Shown piece after piece: positions 28,436 to 37,105 of a DNA stretch of 64,000 nucleotides. The DNA is from Hylemonella sp. GTDB taxonomy: Bacteria; Pseudomonadota; Gammaproteobacteria; Burkholderiales; Burkholderiaceae_C. Numbering within the stretch: the first letter of the stretch is position 1; each line of letters opens with the position of its first letter. Below the pieces are notes generated by a model that saw only the letters and a list, made by a program, of their open reading frames with translations, searched no databases and was not told the DNA's origin. The stretch is taken from contig NZ_JAPZSV010000005.1 of NCBI RefSeq assembly GCF_027532185.1, positions 62,001-126,000 on the forward strand. The letters run 5' to 3'. The position numbers were made by a program, and so were the translations under genes.

Positions 28436-30766
28436 TTATTGCAGAAAACCCAGGCCCCGCTGCTCGCGTACCTCGGGCTTGATGCGGTGTTCCGCCTCCA
28501 GCTGTTCGAGGAACTCCTCGGGCCCGAAACCTTCACCCAGGATGGCAGCCTGCCGCTGCACTGCAGCAAAATCTCCGAGGCAGAGCTGTTCGAGCGGGTC
28601 CAGCCGCTTGATGAAGGCCGGCAGGAGTCGATGCGCCTGGCCCGCCAGCGCCTCGGCCACGAACATGGCGCGCCGCTGCTCCGGGTTCAGTGGCTTGAAG
28701 CGGATCTTGAATGTGAAACGCCGCAAGGCCGCCTGGTCGATCCGGTCCATGAGGTTGGTGGTACAGATGAACACACCCTGATGCCGCTCCATGCCCTGCA
28801 GCATTTCGTTGACTTCGGTGACCTCGTAGGTCCGCTGGGCCCCGCGCCGGTCCTGCAGAAAGCTGTCGGCCTCGTCGAGCAGCAGCACGGCGTTTTCGGC
28901 CTCGGCTTCGGCGAACATGGCCGCCATGTTTTCCTCGGTTTCGCCGATGAACTTGCTGACCAGATCGCTGGCCTGGCGGATCATCAGAGGCCGACCCATC
29001 TGGGCCGCCAGGTACTCGGCCAGGGCCGTCTTGCCGCTGCCCGGCGGGCCATGAAAGCACAGGCTGCCACGCCCGCGGGCCTGCAGGGCCTGGACGACAC
29101 GGCCCAGTCCGAAGCGGCATTCGACGTTGAGCAGACCGAGGTCGTACTGCGTGTCCGGCGTGCGCGGATGCGTCGGGGCCCTACGCCCGCCTAGCGCCTG
29201 ATCGGCGTTGCGCAGCTGACGCTCGATCAAGGCTTCGGTCTCCTGCTGCGGATGCGCTGCGGTGCCGCCAGCACTCACCATGCCGGCGAAACGCACGGCC
29301 GTGTGGATCTGGGCCGGCGTCAGGTTCTTGCGCGCGACCAGCCGCTCCACAAAGGGCGGGGAAACCTGTACCCCTTGCAGGGCGCGTCGCACCAGTTCCT
29401 CGCGCGCGCCCGGGGGCGGGGATTTGAGTTCGAGGTGGTAAGCGAAGCGGCGCCGGAAGGCCGGGTCGATCTGCTCGATGCGGTTGGTGATCCAGACCGT
29501 GGGCACGGCGTTCGATTCCAGGATCTGGTTGACCCAGGCCTTGCCGCTGACACTGCTGCTGGCTTGCGGTCCGGCCTTTTCCGCGCGCACCAGCAACTGG
29601 GCCGCCTCGCTCGAGATCGGCGGAAAGACATCCTCGACCTCGTCGAACAGCAATACGGACTGGGCGCTGCCCCTGAGAAACACCTGGGCAATCTGCAGGG
29701 AACGATAGCGCTCGCGGCCACTGAGTGAATTGCCATCGCGGTCCGCGTACTCCACCTCAAACAGTTCCAGCCCCGCAGCCTGCGCCGCCACCTTGGCCAA
29801 TTCGGTCTTGCCCGTACCCGGCGGCCCGTAGAGCAGCACATTGACACCCACCTCGCGCCGGGCCACGGCATGGCGCAGCAACGTGCTGAGCAGCTGCGCC
29901 TCCTCCGCCACGAAGGCGAAGTCCTCCAGCGCCAGCTTGCTCTTGCTGGCCGGGCGGGTGAAGACCGCCATGAGCTCGGCCTGGTCGCGGTACTCGCGCA
30001 TAAGCACCGGCGGCAGCTTTTCGCTGACCTTCATCAGATCGGCCAGATCGGTGATGTTGTGCTCGGAGATCAGGTTGTCGACCAAGCCGATGCGCTCCAG
30101 GCGCGACCCCGTACGCAAGGCTTCACCGACGTCCTCGGCCCGCACGCCCGCCACTTCGGCGATGAGCGCATAAGCTTCGGAAGCATTGCTGACCTTGAAT
30201 TCCACCAGCAAGCTGCGCAGCTCGCGCTGGTAGCGCGTCAGCGTGCCGTAGAGCAATAGGGCGCGCTCCGCCTGGTTGAGCTGCAGCAGGTGGGCCAGCG
30301 CATCGATGTTCTTCTCGACCAGGGTCGACTGCTTCTTCAGCCCCTGTCGCAACCAGTCGCCGGTGGCCCCGAGCACCAGCTGCAGGTCGCGCCGCTGGTG
30401 CTTGGCGTAGTCGTCCAGGTAATAAAAGAGGGTGCCCTCCTCGTAAGGACCGCGCCAATCGCCGTAACGCGCGAGGAACGTCTCCACGTCCAGCCCTTCG
30501 TGACCGAGCCAGGCCTCGTGGCCGCTGCAACGGCGCGCCAGGTAGCCCCGCAGACGCTCCAGCACGGGCAGGGGCCAGACCAGATGACGGCCCACCAGCT
30601 CGATCACGCCGTGCAGGTCCCTGCGCGCACTGAACACGCCGCCCATACGGCTGACCAGCGTGAGCACAAAGTGCGAGCACATGAGGTCGAGCACCGGCGC
30701 CTCCCGCAAACCGGGAGATACCAGCAGCGGACTGCCCGCCCGACCTGTTGACTGTCGCTTGACCAT
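28436..30766 (-). CDS. Tandem AAA+ ATPase, unknown function
   Basis: 776 residues from the ATG at 30766 (MVKRQSTGRAGSPLL), which has GGGGG about 7 nt upstream; the longer ORF would run into the promoter of the next gene. About 300 N-terminal residues are helical and unassigned. AAA domain 1: Walker A GPPGTGKTE near residue 313, Walker B LLFDEVED, arginine finger IDPAFRRRF. AAA domain 2: Walker A GPPGSGKTA near residue 575, FIGETEENMAAMF, Walker B LLLDEADS, IDQAALRRF. Both sites look competent. The second resembles classical AAA proteins; the first is divergent. No protease, zinc or membrane motif is visible, so a remodelling or chaperone-like role is inference. Confidence 0.85.
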   Translation of the reverse strand: MVKRQSTGRAGSPLLVSPGLREAPVLDLMCSHFVLTLVSRMGGVFSARRDLHGVIELVGRHLVWPLPVLERLRGYLARRCSGHEAWLGHEGLDVETFLARYGDWRGPYEEGTLFYYLDDYAKHQRRDLQLVLGATGDWLRQGLKKQSTLVEKNIDALAHLLQLNQAERALLLYGTLTRYQRELRSLLVEFKVSNASEAYALIAEVAGVRAEDVGEALRTGSRLERIGLVDNLISEHNITDLADLMKVSEKLPPVLMREYRDQAELMAVFTRPASKSKLALEDFAFVAEEAQLLSTLLRHAVARREVGVNVLLYGPPGTGKTELAKVAAQAAGLELFEVEYADRDGNSLSGRERYRSLQIAQVFLRGSAQSVLLFDEVEDVFPPISSEAAQLLVRAEKAGPQASSSVSGKAWVNQILESNAVPTVWITNRIEQIDPAFRRRFAYHLELKSPPPGAREELVRRALQGVQVSPPFVERLVARKNLTPAQIHTAVRFAGMVSAGGTAAHPQQETEALIERQLRNADQALGGRRAPTHPRTPDTQYDLGLLNVECRFGLGRVVQALQARGRGSLCFHGPPGSGKTALAEYLAAQMGRPLMIRQASDLVSKFIGETEENMAAMFAEAEAENAVLLLDEADSFLQDRRGAQRTYEVTEVNEMLQGMERHQGVFICTTNLMDRIDQAALRRFTFKIRFKPLNPEQRRAMFVAEALAGQAHRLLPAFIKRLDPLEQLCLGDFAAVQRQAAILGEGFGPEEFLEQLEAEHRIKPEVREQRGLGFLQ

Positions 30767-30908
30767 GCAACGTCCCCCATCGAGGTCCCGTGACGCGTTC
30801 ACGATAGCGCAGAGCCACCCTTGCTGGGAAGCCCCGTCAGTGTGTACGGGCAGGGCTTGACGCCACAGGCGTCGGACGGCACCCTGCGCGGCTGCCCGCT
30901 CCGCCATG

Positions 30909-30914
30909 TAAAAT
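30909..30914 (+). promoter_or_regulatory. -10 box of the 42-aa membrane protein gene
   Basis: TAAAAT, 33 nt before the ATG at 30948; no good -35 at the usual spacing. The gene also has an AGGAA ribosome site. Confidence 0.4.
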
Positions 30915-30947
30915 CGGGCCAGTCACCCTGATCTGATAGGAATCCCC

Positions 30948-31076
30948 ATGTCTCACGAGCCCCAGCAGTCGTCCGACCCCATCGAGAACATCGTGCACAC
31001 GGCACCGGTGGTCATCCCCGTCCTCGGCGGTCTGATGATCTTTCTGCTCGCCTTCATCGCCGTCTTCATGGCCTGA
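30948..31076 (+). CDS. Small single-pass membrane protein (42 aa)
   Basis: Too short for the ORF track. It encodes 42 residues: a polar N-terminus (MSHEPQQSSDPIENIVHTA) and one C-terminal membrane helix (IPVLGGLMIFLLAFIAVFMA). Support for reality: AGGAA ribosome site 6 nt before the ATG, a TAAAAT -10 box, a stop codon directly after the helix, and a hairpin downstream. Function unknown. It is divergent from the AAA+ ATPase gene, but no functional link can be shown. Confidence 0.65.
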   Translation: MSHEPQQSSDPIENIVHTAPVVIPVLGGLMIFLLAFIAVFMA

Positions 31077-31380
31077 TCGCCCCGCAGCGCCGGCGTCTAC
31101 ACGCTGACGCTGCGCTGCCTCTCGAATCCCTGTTCTGGGGATTCTCCTTCCCCCACGCTGTGCTCGAAGAGGCCGCCGGGCTGGCTTATGCCGGTCTGGA
31201 GCGCCTGTCTGCGCCTGTCTCCACAATGCCGACGGGCTATCGGCCGGGCCGCATGAGTCTATGCATGTTTTGCATAGAGTTTGCCTGTAACCCGGCTGTA
31301 ACCCGGGAGCGAATCCCTACAATGGCCCGCAACGGCGGCAGGCCCGGCCGCCCCAGAGTCATGAATGACAGGAGCCCTCG
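31077..31380. promoter_or_regulatory. Intergenic control region of pckG
   Basis: 304 bp without a gene. It holds a hairpin GAATCCC-TGTTCTG-GGGATTC (31124-31144) that may end the 42-aa gene; a tandem 10-bp repeat GCGCCTGTCT (31201-31220); a perfect dyad TCTATGCA-TGTTT-TGCATAGA (31258-31278); an 11-bp direct repeat CTGTAACCCGG twice (31285-31306); and a -10 box TACAAT (31318-31323). The AGGAG ribosome site of pckG follows. The dyad and repeats sit just upstream of and over the -35 region, where regulators of gluconeogenesis would bind. Confidence 0.6.
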
Positions 31381-33258
31381 ATGAACTCTCCCGTGATGCA
31401 AGGCATCCATCTCAACGCCCCCAGCCATGTCAAACACGCCCGCCTGCTGGCCTGGGTGGCTGACATGGCCGCCCTTTGCAAGCCCGACGCGATCTACTGG
31501 TGTGATGGCAGCGACGAGGAGTACCAGCGTCTGTGCGATCTGTTGGTGTCCGCCGGCACCTTCATCCGCCTCAGCGACACGAAGCGACCCAACAGCTTCC
31601 TGTGCCGCTCCGACGCCAGCGACGTGGCCCGTGTGGAAGACCGCACCTTCATCTGCTCGGCTCGCAAGGACGATGCTGGCCCGACCAACAACTGGATCGA
31701 CCCGACCGAGATGCGCGCGCTCATGCAATACGGCCAGGCCGACGGCACGCCCGCGCTCTTCAACGGTTGCATGAAGGGCCGCACCATGTATGTCGTGCCC
31801 TTCTCCATGGGCCCGCTGGGCAGCGACATCGCCCACATTGGCGTCGAGCTGTCGGACAGCCCCTACGTCGCCGTGAACATGAAGCTCATGACCCGCATGG
31901 GCAAGGCCGTCTACGACGTGCTGGGCACCGACGGTGACTTCGTCCCCGCCATGCACACCGTGGGCGCACCCCTGCAGCCCGGCCAGAAGGACAGCAGCTG
32001 GCCCTGCAACCAGACCAAGTACATCGTGCATTACCCCGAGACCCGAGAGATCTGGTCCTACGGTTCGGGCTATGGGGGCAACGCCCTGCTGGGCAAGAAG
32101 TGCTTCGCGCTGCGCATCGCCTCCAACATGGGCCGCGACCAGGGCTGGCTGGCCGAACACATGCTGATCCTCGGCGTGACCAATCCCCAGGGCAAGAAGT
32201 ACCACGTGGCCGCCGCCTTCCCCAGCGCCTGCGGCAAGACCAACTTCGCCATGCTGGTGCCGCCCACGGGCTTCGAGGGCTGGAAGGTCACGACCATCGG
32301 CGACGACATCGCCTGGGTCAAGCCGGGCAAGGATGGCCGCATGTACGCGATCAACCCGGAAGCCGGCTATTTCGGCGTGGCCCCGGGTACCAACTACAAG
32401 ACCAACCCGAACTGCATGGAGTCGCTCAAGAGCGACGTGATCTACACCAACGTGGCTCTGACCGACGACGGCGACGTCTGGTGGGAAGGCATGGACGGCG
32501 AGCCGCCGGCCCACGCCATCGACTGGCAGGGCAAGGACTGGACGCCGCAGATCGCCAAGGAAACCGGCGCCAAGGCTGCGCACCCGAACTCGCGCTTCAC
32601 CGTGGCCGCCACCAACAACCCGGCGCTCGACCCCGAGTGGGACAACCCCAAGGGCGTGCCCATCGATGCCTTCATCTTCGGTGGCCGCCGCTCCAACACC
32701 GTGCCGCTGGTGACCGAGGCCCGCAACTGGGTCGAGGGCGTCTACATGGCCGCCACCATGGGCTCCGAGACCACCGCCGCCATCATCGGCCAGCAGGGTG
32801 TGGTGCGTCGCGATCCCTTTGCCATGCTGCCCTTCACGGGCTACCACATGGGCGACTATTTCGCGCACTGGCTCAAGCTGGGCGAGAAGGTCGCGTCCCA
32901 GGGCGGACGTCTGCCCGCCATCTTCACGACCAACTGGTTCCGCAAGGACGAGAGCGGCAAGTTCATCTGGCCGGGCTATGGCGAGAACATGCGCGTGCTC
33001 AAGTGGATGATCGACCGCATCGAGGACGACGCCAAGGGCCAGGAGCACTTCTACGGTCTGTCACCGAACTACGAAGAGTTCAACTGGAAGGGCCTGGACT
33101 TCACGCCCGAACAGTTCAAGGCCGTGACCAGCATCGAGAAGCAGCAGTGGCTCGACGAGCTCAAGCTGCACGACAAACTGTTCGAGCAGATCGACGCGCG
33201 CCTTCCCAAGCAGCTGCGCGACACGCGTCAGCGCATCGAGAAGCTGCTGACCGCCTGA
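31381..33258 (+). CDS. pckG: Phosphoenolpyruvate carboxykinase (GTP)
   Basis: 625 residues, normal for the GTP-dependent enzyme. It converts oxaloacetate and GTP to phosphoenolpyruvate, CO2 and GDP, the entry to gluconeogenesis. The P-loop [13 protein letters not shown] (kinase-1a), the metal site [13 protein letters not shown] (kinase-2), [17 protein letters not shown] and the N-terminal [16 protein letters not shown] are all diagnostic of the GTP class. A clear AGGAG site precedes the ATG. It is monocistronic, ended by a strong bidirectional terminator, and preceded by a rich operator region. Confidence 0.97.
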   Translation: MNSPVMQGIHLNAPSHVKHARLLAWVADMAALCKPDAIYWCDGSDEEYQRLCDLLVSAGTFIRLSDTKRPNSFLCRSDASDVARVEDRTFICSARKDDAGPTNNWIDPTEMRALMQYGQADGTPALFNGCMKGRTMYVVPFSMGPLGSDIAHIGVELSDSPYVAVNMKLMTRMGKAVYDVLGTDGDFVPAMHTVGAPLQPGQKDSSWPCNQTKYIVHYPETREIWSYGSGYGGNALLGKKCFALRIASNMGRDQGWLAEHMLILGVTNPQGKKYHVAAAFPSACGKTNFAMLVPPTGFEGWKVTTIGDDIAWVKPGKDGRMYAINPEAGYFGVAPGTNYKTNPNCMESLKSDVIYTNVALTDDGDVWWEGMDGEPPAHAIDWQGKDWTPQIAKETGAKAAHPNSRFTVAATNNPALDPEWDNPKGVPIDAFIFGGRRSNTVPLVTEARNWVEGVYMAATMGSETTAAIIGQQGVVRRDPFAMLPFTGYHMGDYFAHWLKLGEKVASQGGRLPAIFTTNWFRKDESGKFIWPGYGENMRVLKWMIDRIEDDAKGQEHFYGLSPNYEEFNWKGLDFTPEQFKAVTSIEKQQWLDELKLHDKLFEQIDARLPKQLRDTRQRIEKLLTA

Positions 33259-33276
33259 GCGACGTTCGCAGAAAAG

Positions 33277-33308
33277 CACAAGGGGGACCTCGGTCCCCCT
33301 TGTTGTTG
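33277..33308. terminator. Bidirectional terminator between pckG and the next gene
   Basis: 9-bp stem CAAGGGGGA-CCTCGG-TCCCCCTTG (33279-33302), followed on the plus strand by TTGTTGAT and on the minus strand by TGCTTTTC. It serves pckG and the convergent gene ending at 33328. Confidence 0.82.
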
Positions 33309-33327
33309 ATGCGCTGCGACGGACGCC

Positions 33328-33966
33328 TTACTGCTGGCCGGTTTGCGGGGGTGCCGGTACTCCTGCAGCCCCGGTCAGCACCATGCCCCGGCTGGCCCGC
33401 AGACCTGCCGGCTCCTGCAGGTGCAGCACCACCGCCTGGGGCTGCAGGCCCGGCGGCAGCTGGATCCGGCCGCTGGTCTTCACATAGCTGGCCACCCGCA
33501 TCCGGAAGCTGCCACCGGTGGGCTGCCCTTCGGGCGGAAACGCCCACTGCTGCGGACGCCCGTCCTGCAGGCCGAAGAACAGGAACTCGTAACGCCCTTC
33601 GAAGACGCGCCCGCCGTTGGCCAGCTCAAATTCATAGAGCAGCTGCCCGGCACTGCTGCCGTCACGCATGACCCGCAGCGACTGCACCCGCAGGCCTTCG
33701 ACCGAGCGGGCCGCCAGCAGGTCTTCGGTCGGACCGGCACCAGCGGCCGGCGCAGCCGCAGCCTCCTGCGGCTGCGCGGGCGCGGGCGCGGGCTCCGCAG
33801 GCGAAAGGGTCGCGGTCTGCGTACCCGCAGGCTGCAGCTGTTGGTAGCGCATGCCGGCATAGAAACTGGCGACGCAGAACAGCGACAGCAGCAGCGCTTT
33901 GAGCAGAAACTGCGCCCAGACCCTCCAGCGCGGGACGGGCTCGGTGATCACGATGCTCGGTGGCAT
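33328..33966 (-). CDS. Membrane-anchored protein of unknown function
   Basis: 212 residues from the ATG at 33966 (MPPSIVITEPVPRWRVW), chosen because the membrane helix then falls at residues 15-37 (FLLKALLLSLFCVASFYAGM). Upstream in-frame starts up to 34068 cannot be excluded, and no strong ribosome site is seen. After the anchor comes an Ala/Pro-rich linker of about 45 residues and a beta-rich periplasmic domain (VQSLRVMRDGSSAGQLLYEFELANGGRVFEG). The domain resembles hypothetical proteins in other Burkholderiales; I do not know its role. Confidence 0.65.
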   Translation of the reverse strand: MPPSIVITEPVPRWRVWAQFLLKALLLSLFCVASFYAGMRYQQLQPAGTQTATLSPAEPAPAPAQPQEAAAAPAAGAGPTEDLLAARSVEGLRVQSLRVMRDGSSAGQLLYEFELANGGRVFEGRYEFLFFGLQDGRPQQWAFPPEGQPTGGSFRMRVASYVKTSGRIQLPPGLQPQAVVLHLQEPAGLRASRGMVLTGAAGVPAPPQTGQQ

Positions 33967-34123
33967 CTGTGTGAACAGGGTTCGATTGAAGGGTGAAGGC
34001 ACTCTGTGATGACTCTGTATCGCGTGCGGCGGCGACCGTTCTGGACAGACGCTGTGGCGCCGCACCACTGCACATAGGCCTATTGTCCTGCAGACTGGCC
34101 GGTTCGGGAAAGTCTGCGCAAAG

Positions 34124-34150
34124 AAAAAGCCACCGCAGGCGGTGGCTTTT
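34124..34150. terminator. Strong bidirectional terminator
   Basis: Perfect 11-bp stem AAAAGCCACCG-CAGG-CGGTGGCTTTT (34125-34150) with A- and T-runs on either side. It lies 24 nt after the stop of the two-helix membrane protein gene on the minus strand. Confidence 0.87.
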
Positions 34151-34173
34151 AGGCATGAACGCAGCAGTGGCGC

Positions 34174-34713
34174 TTATTCGTTCCAGATGCGGCGGCTCAG
34201 TCGCTTCAGGCGAGCCGCGATCTCGGGGCGCAGCACGCGGGTCACGGGTTCGTTGACGCCGCCACCGTTACCACCGGTCGGTTCGTCGTCGCTGTCCTCG
34301 GCACGGCTGGCAGCGGCCTGGATATCAGCCATCACACGCGAGTCCTTGCGCGCCAGATCCCACAGACGCTCGTCGGCACGACGGCGCGCCACATTCTGGG
34401 ACCAGCCGTCGAGACCGGTCATCACACGGGCCGCCAGGCCACGGGCCGTCGGAGCCAGCAGGGCCATGGCGCTGAAGCCGATCACCCACATCAGCAACCA
34501 GGCGGCCATCAGATGGCCGTCGGCCCAGGTCTCCATCAGCTGGTCGGCCAGCACCACCAGAGTGGCCACCATGGCAGCCAGCAGCACGCCTGCGAGACCG
34601 CGGGTCGCCGTCCAGCCCTTGCGCAGGCTGTCAGCGGCGGTGACCACACGCTCGAAACGCTCCACGCCGGGATGGCTGGTCGAATACTCAAGGTGGACGA
34701 AACTGTTGTTCAT
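34174..34713 (-). CDS. Two-helix inner-membrane protein, unknown function
   Basis: 179 residues; start ATG at 34713 with a strong GGAGG ribosome site. Two hydrophobic helices (GLAGVLLAAMVATLVVLADQ and MAAWLLMWVIGFSAMALLAP) separate a short N-terminal segment from a charged cytoplasmic tail (VARRRADERLWDLARKDSRVMADIQ) and a C-terminal basic end (RLKRLSRRIWNE). It is not a family I can name. It is monocistronic, closed by a strong terminator and divergent from a LysR gene that may control it. Confidence 0.75.
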   Translation of the reverse strand: MNNSFVHLEYSTSHPGVERFERVVTAADSLRKGWTATRGLAGVLLAAMVATLVVLADQLMETWADGHLMAAWLLMWVIGFSAMALLAPTARGLAARVMTGLDGWSQNVARRRADERLWDLARKDSRVMADIQAAASRAEDSDDEPTGGNGGGVNEPVTRVLRPEIAARLKRLSRRIWNE

Positions 34714-34765
34714 GGGAACCTCCAGAAGAAATGATTTGCTGCGATGGGATGGATGTTAGGGTTTT

Positions 34766-34823
34766 CACTAGTGTGATTCAACTTTATATTCTTGATATGT
34801 GATATTCACCATGGTGATATATT
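34766..34823. promoter_or_regulatory. Divergent operator region before the LysR gene
   Basis: AT-rich region with two palindromes: CACTAGTG (34766-34773) and CACCATGGTG (34807-34816), the latter within ATATTCACCATGGTGATAT, a near-perfect dyad with T-N11-A character as used by LysR proteins. TATATT at 34818-34823 is a -10 box only 7 nt before the LysR ATG. Confidence 0.5.
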
Positions 34824-34830
34824 GGGTGCC

Positions 34831-35784
34831 ATGACAGCACTGAACTTTCGCACCCTGGACCTGAACCTCCTGCGCGTCTTCAATGAAGTCATGACCGAGC
34901 GCAGCCTGACGAAGGCGGCACGCAAGCTGGCGCTTACACAGCCAGCGGTCAGCAATGCCTTGCGCCGCCTGCGCGAGGCATTGGACGATGAGCTCCTGCG
35001 CCGCAGCGGTCAGGGTCTGGAGCCGACGCCACGCGCTCTGGCCCTGTGGCCCACCGTTCAACTGGCCTTGCGCCAGCTGCAGGAAACCCTGGCGCCCGGC
35101 AGCTTCGTGCCCGCCGAGGCCAACACCACGTTTGTGCTGGCCATGGCCGATGCCACGGCCGCCGAACTCATCCCGGGCCTGGTCCAGGCCCTGGACCGCG
35201 AGGCGCCGGGCGTGACCATCCGCGTGGTGCCGCTGACCACGCGCGACCCACGCCGTCTTCTGGACGAGGAGGCCGCCGATCTGGCCATCGGCTATTTCCC
35301 GGCCGTGATGGCCGGCCTGACCGCCCAGGCGCAGGCTGGCGAGACCGTGCCCTTCGAGCACCAGCGCCTGTACCTGACCCGCTACGTCTGCGTGATGCGA
35401 CGCGACCACCCGCTCGCTGGTGAAGAGCTCACGCTGGACCGCTACTGCGCCGCGCGCCATCTGCTCGTGAGCTTCTCGGGTCGGCCCTATGGCTTCATCG
35501 ACGAGGCGCTGGCCGGCCTGGGCCGACAGCGGCAGATCGTGCTGACCGTCAACCAGTTCTTCACCGCCGGGCGCGTGGTGGCGGGCTCGGATCTGCTCAC
35601 TGTGCTGCCACGCCACTTCGTCAGCGTCACCGGCATCGCCGACCAGCTGGTGCTGCGGGAGCTGCCCTTCGCTGTGCCGGCGGTGCACGTCGACGCCCTC
35701 TGGCATCGCCGCCTCCAGCACAGCGGCGCGCATGCATGGCTGCGTGAAGTGCTGTCGCGTCAGCCGCAACAGCGGGATAAGTAA
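34831..35784 (+). CDS. LysR-family transcriptional regulator
   Basis: 317 residues from the ATG at 34831 (MTALNFRTLDLNLLRVFNEVM); the longer track start overlaps the operator. The winged helix is RSLTKAARKLALTQPAVSNALRRLRE, followed by an effector-binding domain. The N-terminal RTLDLNLLRVF pattern places it in the NahR/NodD/LinR-like subgroup. It is divergent from the two-helix membrane protein gene, and a dyad covers its own promoter, so autoregulation is likely. Inducer and targets are unknown. Confidence 0.9.
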   Translation: MTALNFRTLDLNLLRVFNEVMTERSLTKAARKLALTQPAVSNALRRLREALDDELLRRSGQGLEPTPRALALWPTVQLALRQLQETLAPGSFVPAEANTTFVLAMADATAAELIPGLVQALDREAPGVTIRVVPLTTRDPRRLLDEEAADLAIGYFPAVMAGLTAQAQAGETVPFEHQRLYLTRYVCVMRRDHPLAGEELTLDRYCAARHLLVSFSGRPYGFIDEALAGLGRQRQIVLTVNQFFTAGRVVAGSDLLTVLPRHFVSVTGIADQLVLRELPFAVPAVHVDALWHRRLQHSGAHAWLREVLSRQPQQRDK

Positions 35785-35796
35785 TACCCCTTCTTT

Positions 35797-35837
35797 TTGA
35801 CCTCGGTCAATCGCTCCTACGATCGCGCCGATACACT
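35797..35837 (+). promoter_or_regulatory. FNR/Anr-type class II promoter of the universal stress gene
   Basis: TTGACCTCGGTCAA (35797-35810) is a perfect dyad close to the FNR box TTGAT-N4-ATCAA. Its centre is 28.5 nt before a -10 box TACACT (35832-35837), near the spacing of class II FNR promoters (about -41.5). Oxygen-limitation control of a universal stress gene would agree with known Anr/FNR regulons. Confidence 0.6.
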
Positions 35838-35869
35838 CCGGTGTCACAGAGACAAGAAAGGACCTCTCC

Positions 35870-36292
35870 ATGAAGATTCTTCTGGCCGTCGACGGCAGCG
35901 AATACACCAAGAAGATGCTGGCCTACCTGGCCACCCACGAAGGCCTGTTCGGCGCCGGCAACAGCTACACCATCCTGACAGTGCAGCCCGCCCTGCCCCC
36001 GCGGGCACGTGCCGCCGTGGGCAAGGAAGTCGTCGACAAGTACTACTCTGAAGAATCCGAAAAGGTGCTGGGCCCGGTGTCCAAGTTCCTGGCTCGCCAC
36101 GGCATCGAAGCCAAGAGCAGCTGGAAAGTCGGCCATGCCGGCGAGACCATCGCCAAGTTTGCCGATTCGGGCAAGTACGACCTGCTGGTCATGGGCTCGC
36201 ACGGCCACGGCGCCCTGGGCAACCTCGTGATGGGTTCGGTGGCCACGCAGGTCATCGCCCATTGCGGCGTGCCCGTGCTGCTGGTGCGCTGA
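35870..36292 (+). CDS. Universal stress protein UspA family
   Basis: 140 residues with an AAAGGA ribosome site. It has the UspA fold: MKILLAVDGSEYTKKML at the N-terminus and the nucleotide loop MGSHGHGALGNLVMGSVATQV (G-x2-G-x9-G-S), so it likely binds ATP. Universal stress proteins act in the cytoplasm in stress and low-oxygen survival without one defined reaction. An FNR-like site precedes it. It is monocistronic and converges on the EAL gene. Confidence 0.93.
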   Translation: MKILLAVDGSEYTKKMLAYLATHEGLFGAGNSYTILTVQPALPPRARAAVGKEVVDKYYSEESEKVLGPVSKFLARHGIEAKSSWKVGHAGETIAKFADSGKYDLLVMGSHGHGALGNLVMGSVATQVIAHCGVPVLLVR

Positions 36293-36308
36293 TCAGCGCA
36301 CCTTGCCT

Positions 36309-37082
36309 TCAGCGGTCGTAGACGGCCGCTGCAGGCAGCCCGGCCAGAGCCCGAAAGGCGGGCCGGGCAAAGTAATACCCCTGGAACAATTCAACACCAA
36401 GGTCGCGTAGCGCGAGGTATTCCTCGCGCGTCTCCACGCCCTCGGCGATCACCCGCGTGCCCAGTTCGCGGCACAGTTTCATCATCGCGCCGACGATGGC
36501 GCGACGACGCGGATCCCGGTCCACGCCACGGATCAAGGCCATGTCCAGCTTCACCAGATCGGTGTCGATCTCCGCCAGCAGGTTCAGTCCGGCGTAACCC
36601 GCGCCGAAATCATCAAGCGCGGTGAGGAAACCCCGTTCCTTATAGTGCCGCACGATCTCGCGCACGTGGTCGAGATGGGTGATGTACTCGTTCTCCGTGA
36701 ACTCGAAGATGATCTGGCGGATCGGGAAGCGGTAGGTTTCCGCCGCCTCGATCGTGGTGCGGATGCACAGCTCGGGGCGGTACACCGCGTTGGGCATGAA
36801 GTTGATGCTGATGAAGGAATCGACACCCAGGTCCGCGGCCTGCTGGATGGCCTTGACACGGCAGGCCTGGTCAAAGGCGTAGCGGTTGTCTTCGTTGACA
36901 TGGCGGAACACCTCGCCAGCCGGCTCGCCCTGGGGACCGCGTGCAAGCGCCTCCTGGGCGTAGACCTTGCGCGTGGTGGCATCGATGATGGGCTGGAAGG
37001 CCATGGCGAAATCGAAGCCCAGACCGGCACCAGCCAGGCACTCGGCGCAGCCGATCTTGCGAAAACTCCTCTGCTCCAGCAT
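36309..37082 (-). CDS. EAL-domain c-di-GMP phosphodiesterase
   Basis: 257 residues, essentially one EAL domain, predicted to linearise c-di-GMP to pGpG in the cytoplasm. The residues needed for metal and catalysis look complete: YAQEALARG (EAL), SINF (Asn), FEFTENE, TALDDFGAGYAGL, LVKLD, VIAEGVE, QGYYFARP. The N-terminus has a short GCAECLAG motif (two cysteines) of unknown use, possibly metal or redox sensing. AAGGAGA precedes the ATG. The M14 peptidase gene ends 23 nt upstream, so the two may be one operon. Confidence 0.9.
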   Translation of the reverse strand: MLEQRSFRKIGCAECLAGAGLGFDFAMAFQPIIDATTRKVYAQEALARGPQGEPAGEVFRHVNEDNRYAFDQACRVKAIQQAADLGVDSFISINFMPNAVYRPELCIRTTIEAAETYRFPIRQIIFEFTENEYITHLDHVREIVRHYKERGFLTALDDFGAGYAGLNLLAEIDTDLVKLDMALIRGVDRDPRRRAIVGAMMKLCRELGTRVIAEGVETREEYLALRDLGVELFQGYYFARPAFRALAGLPAAAVYDR

Positions 37083-37105
37083 CCTGTGCTCTCCTTTTCT
37101 TCATT

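Noticed and set aside
31237-33048. 603-aa minus-strand ORF opposite pckG
   Set aside because: Antisense shadow; it covers the pckG promoter and start, and has no family features.
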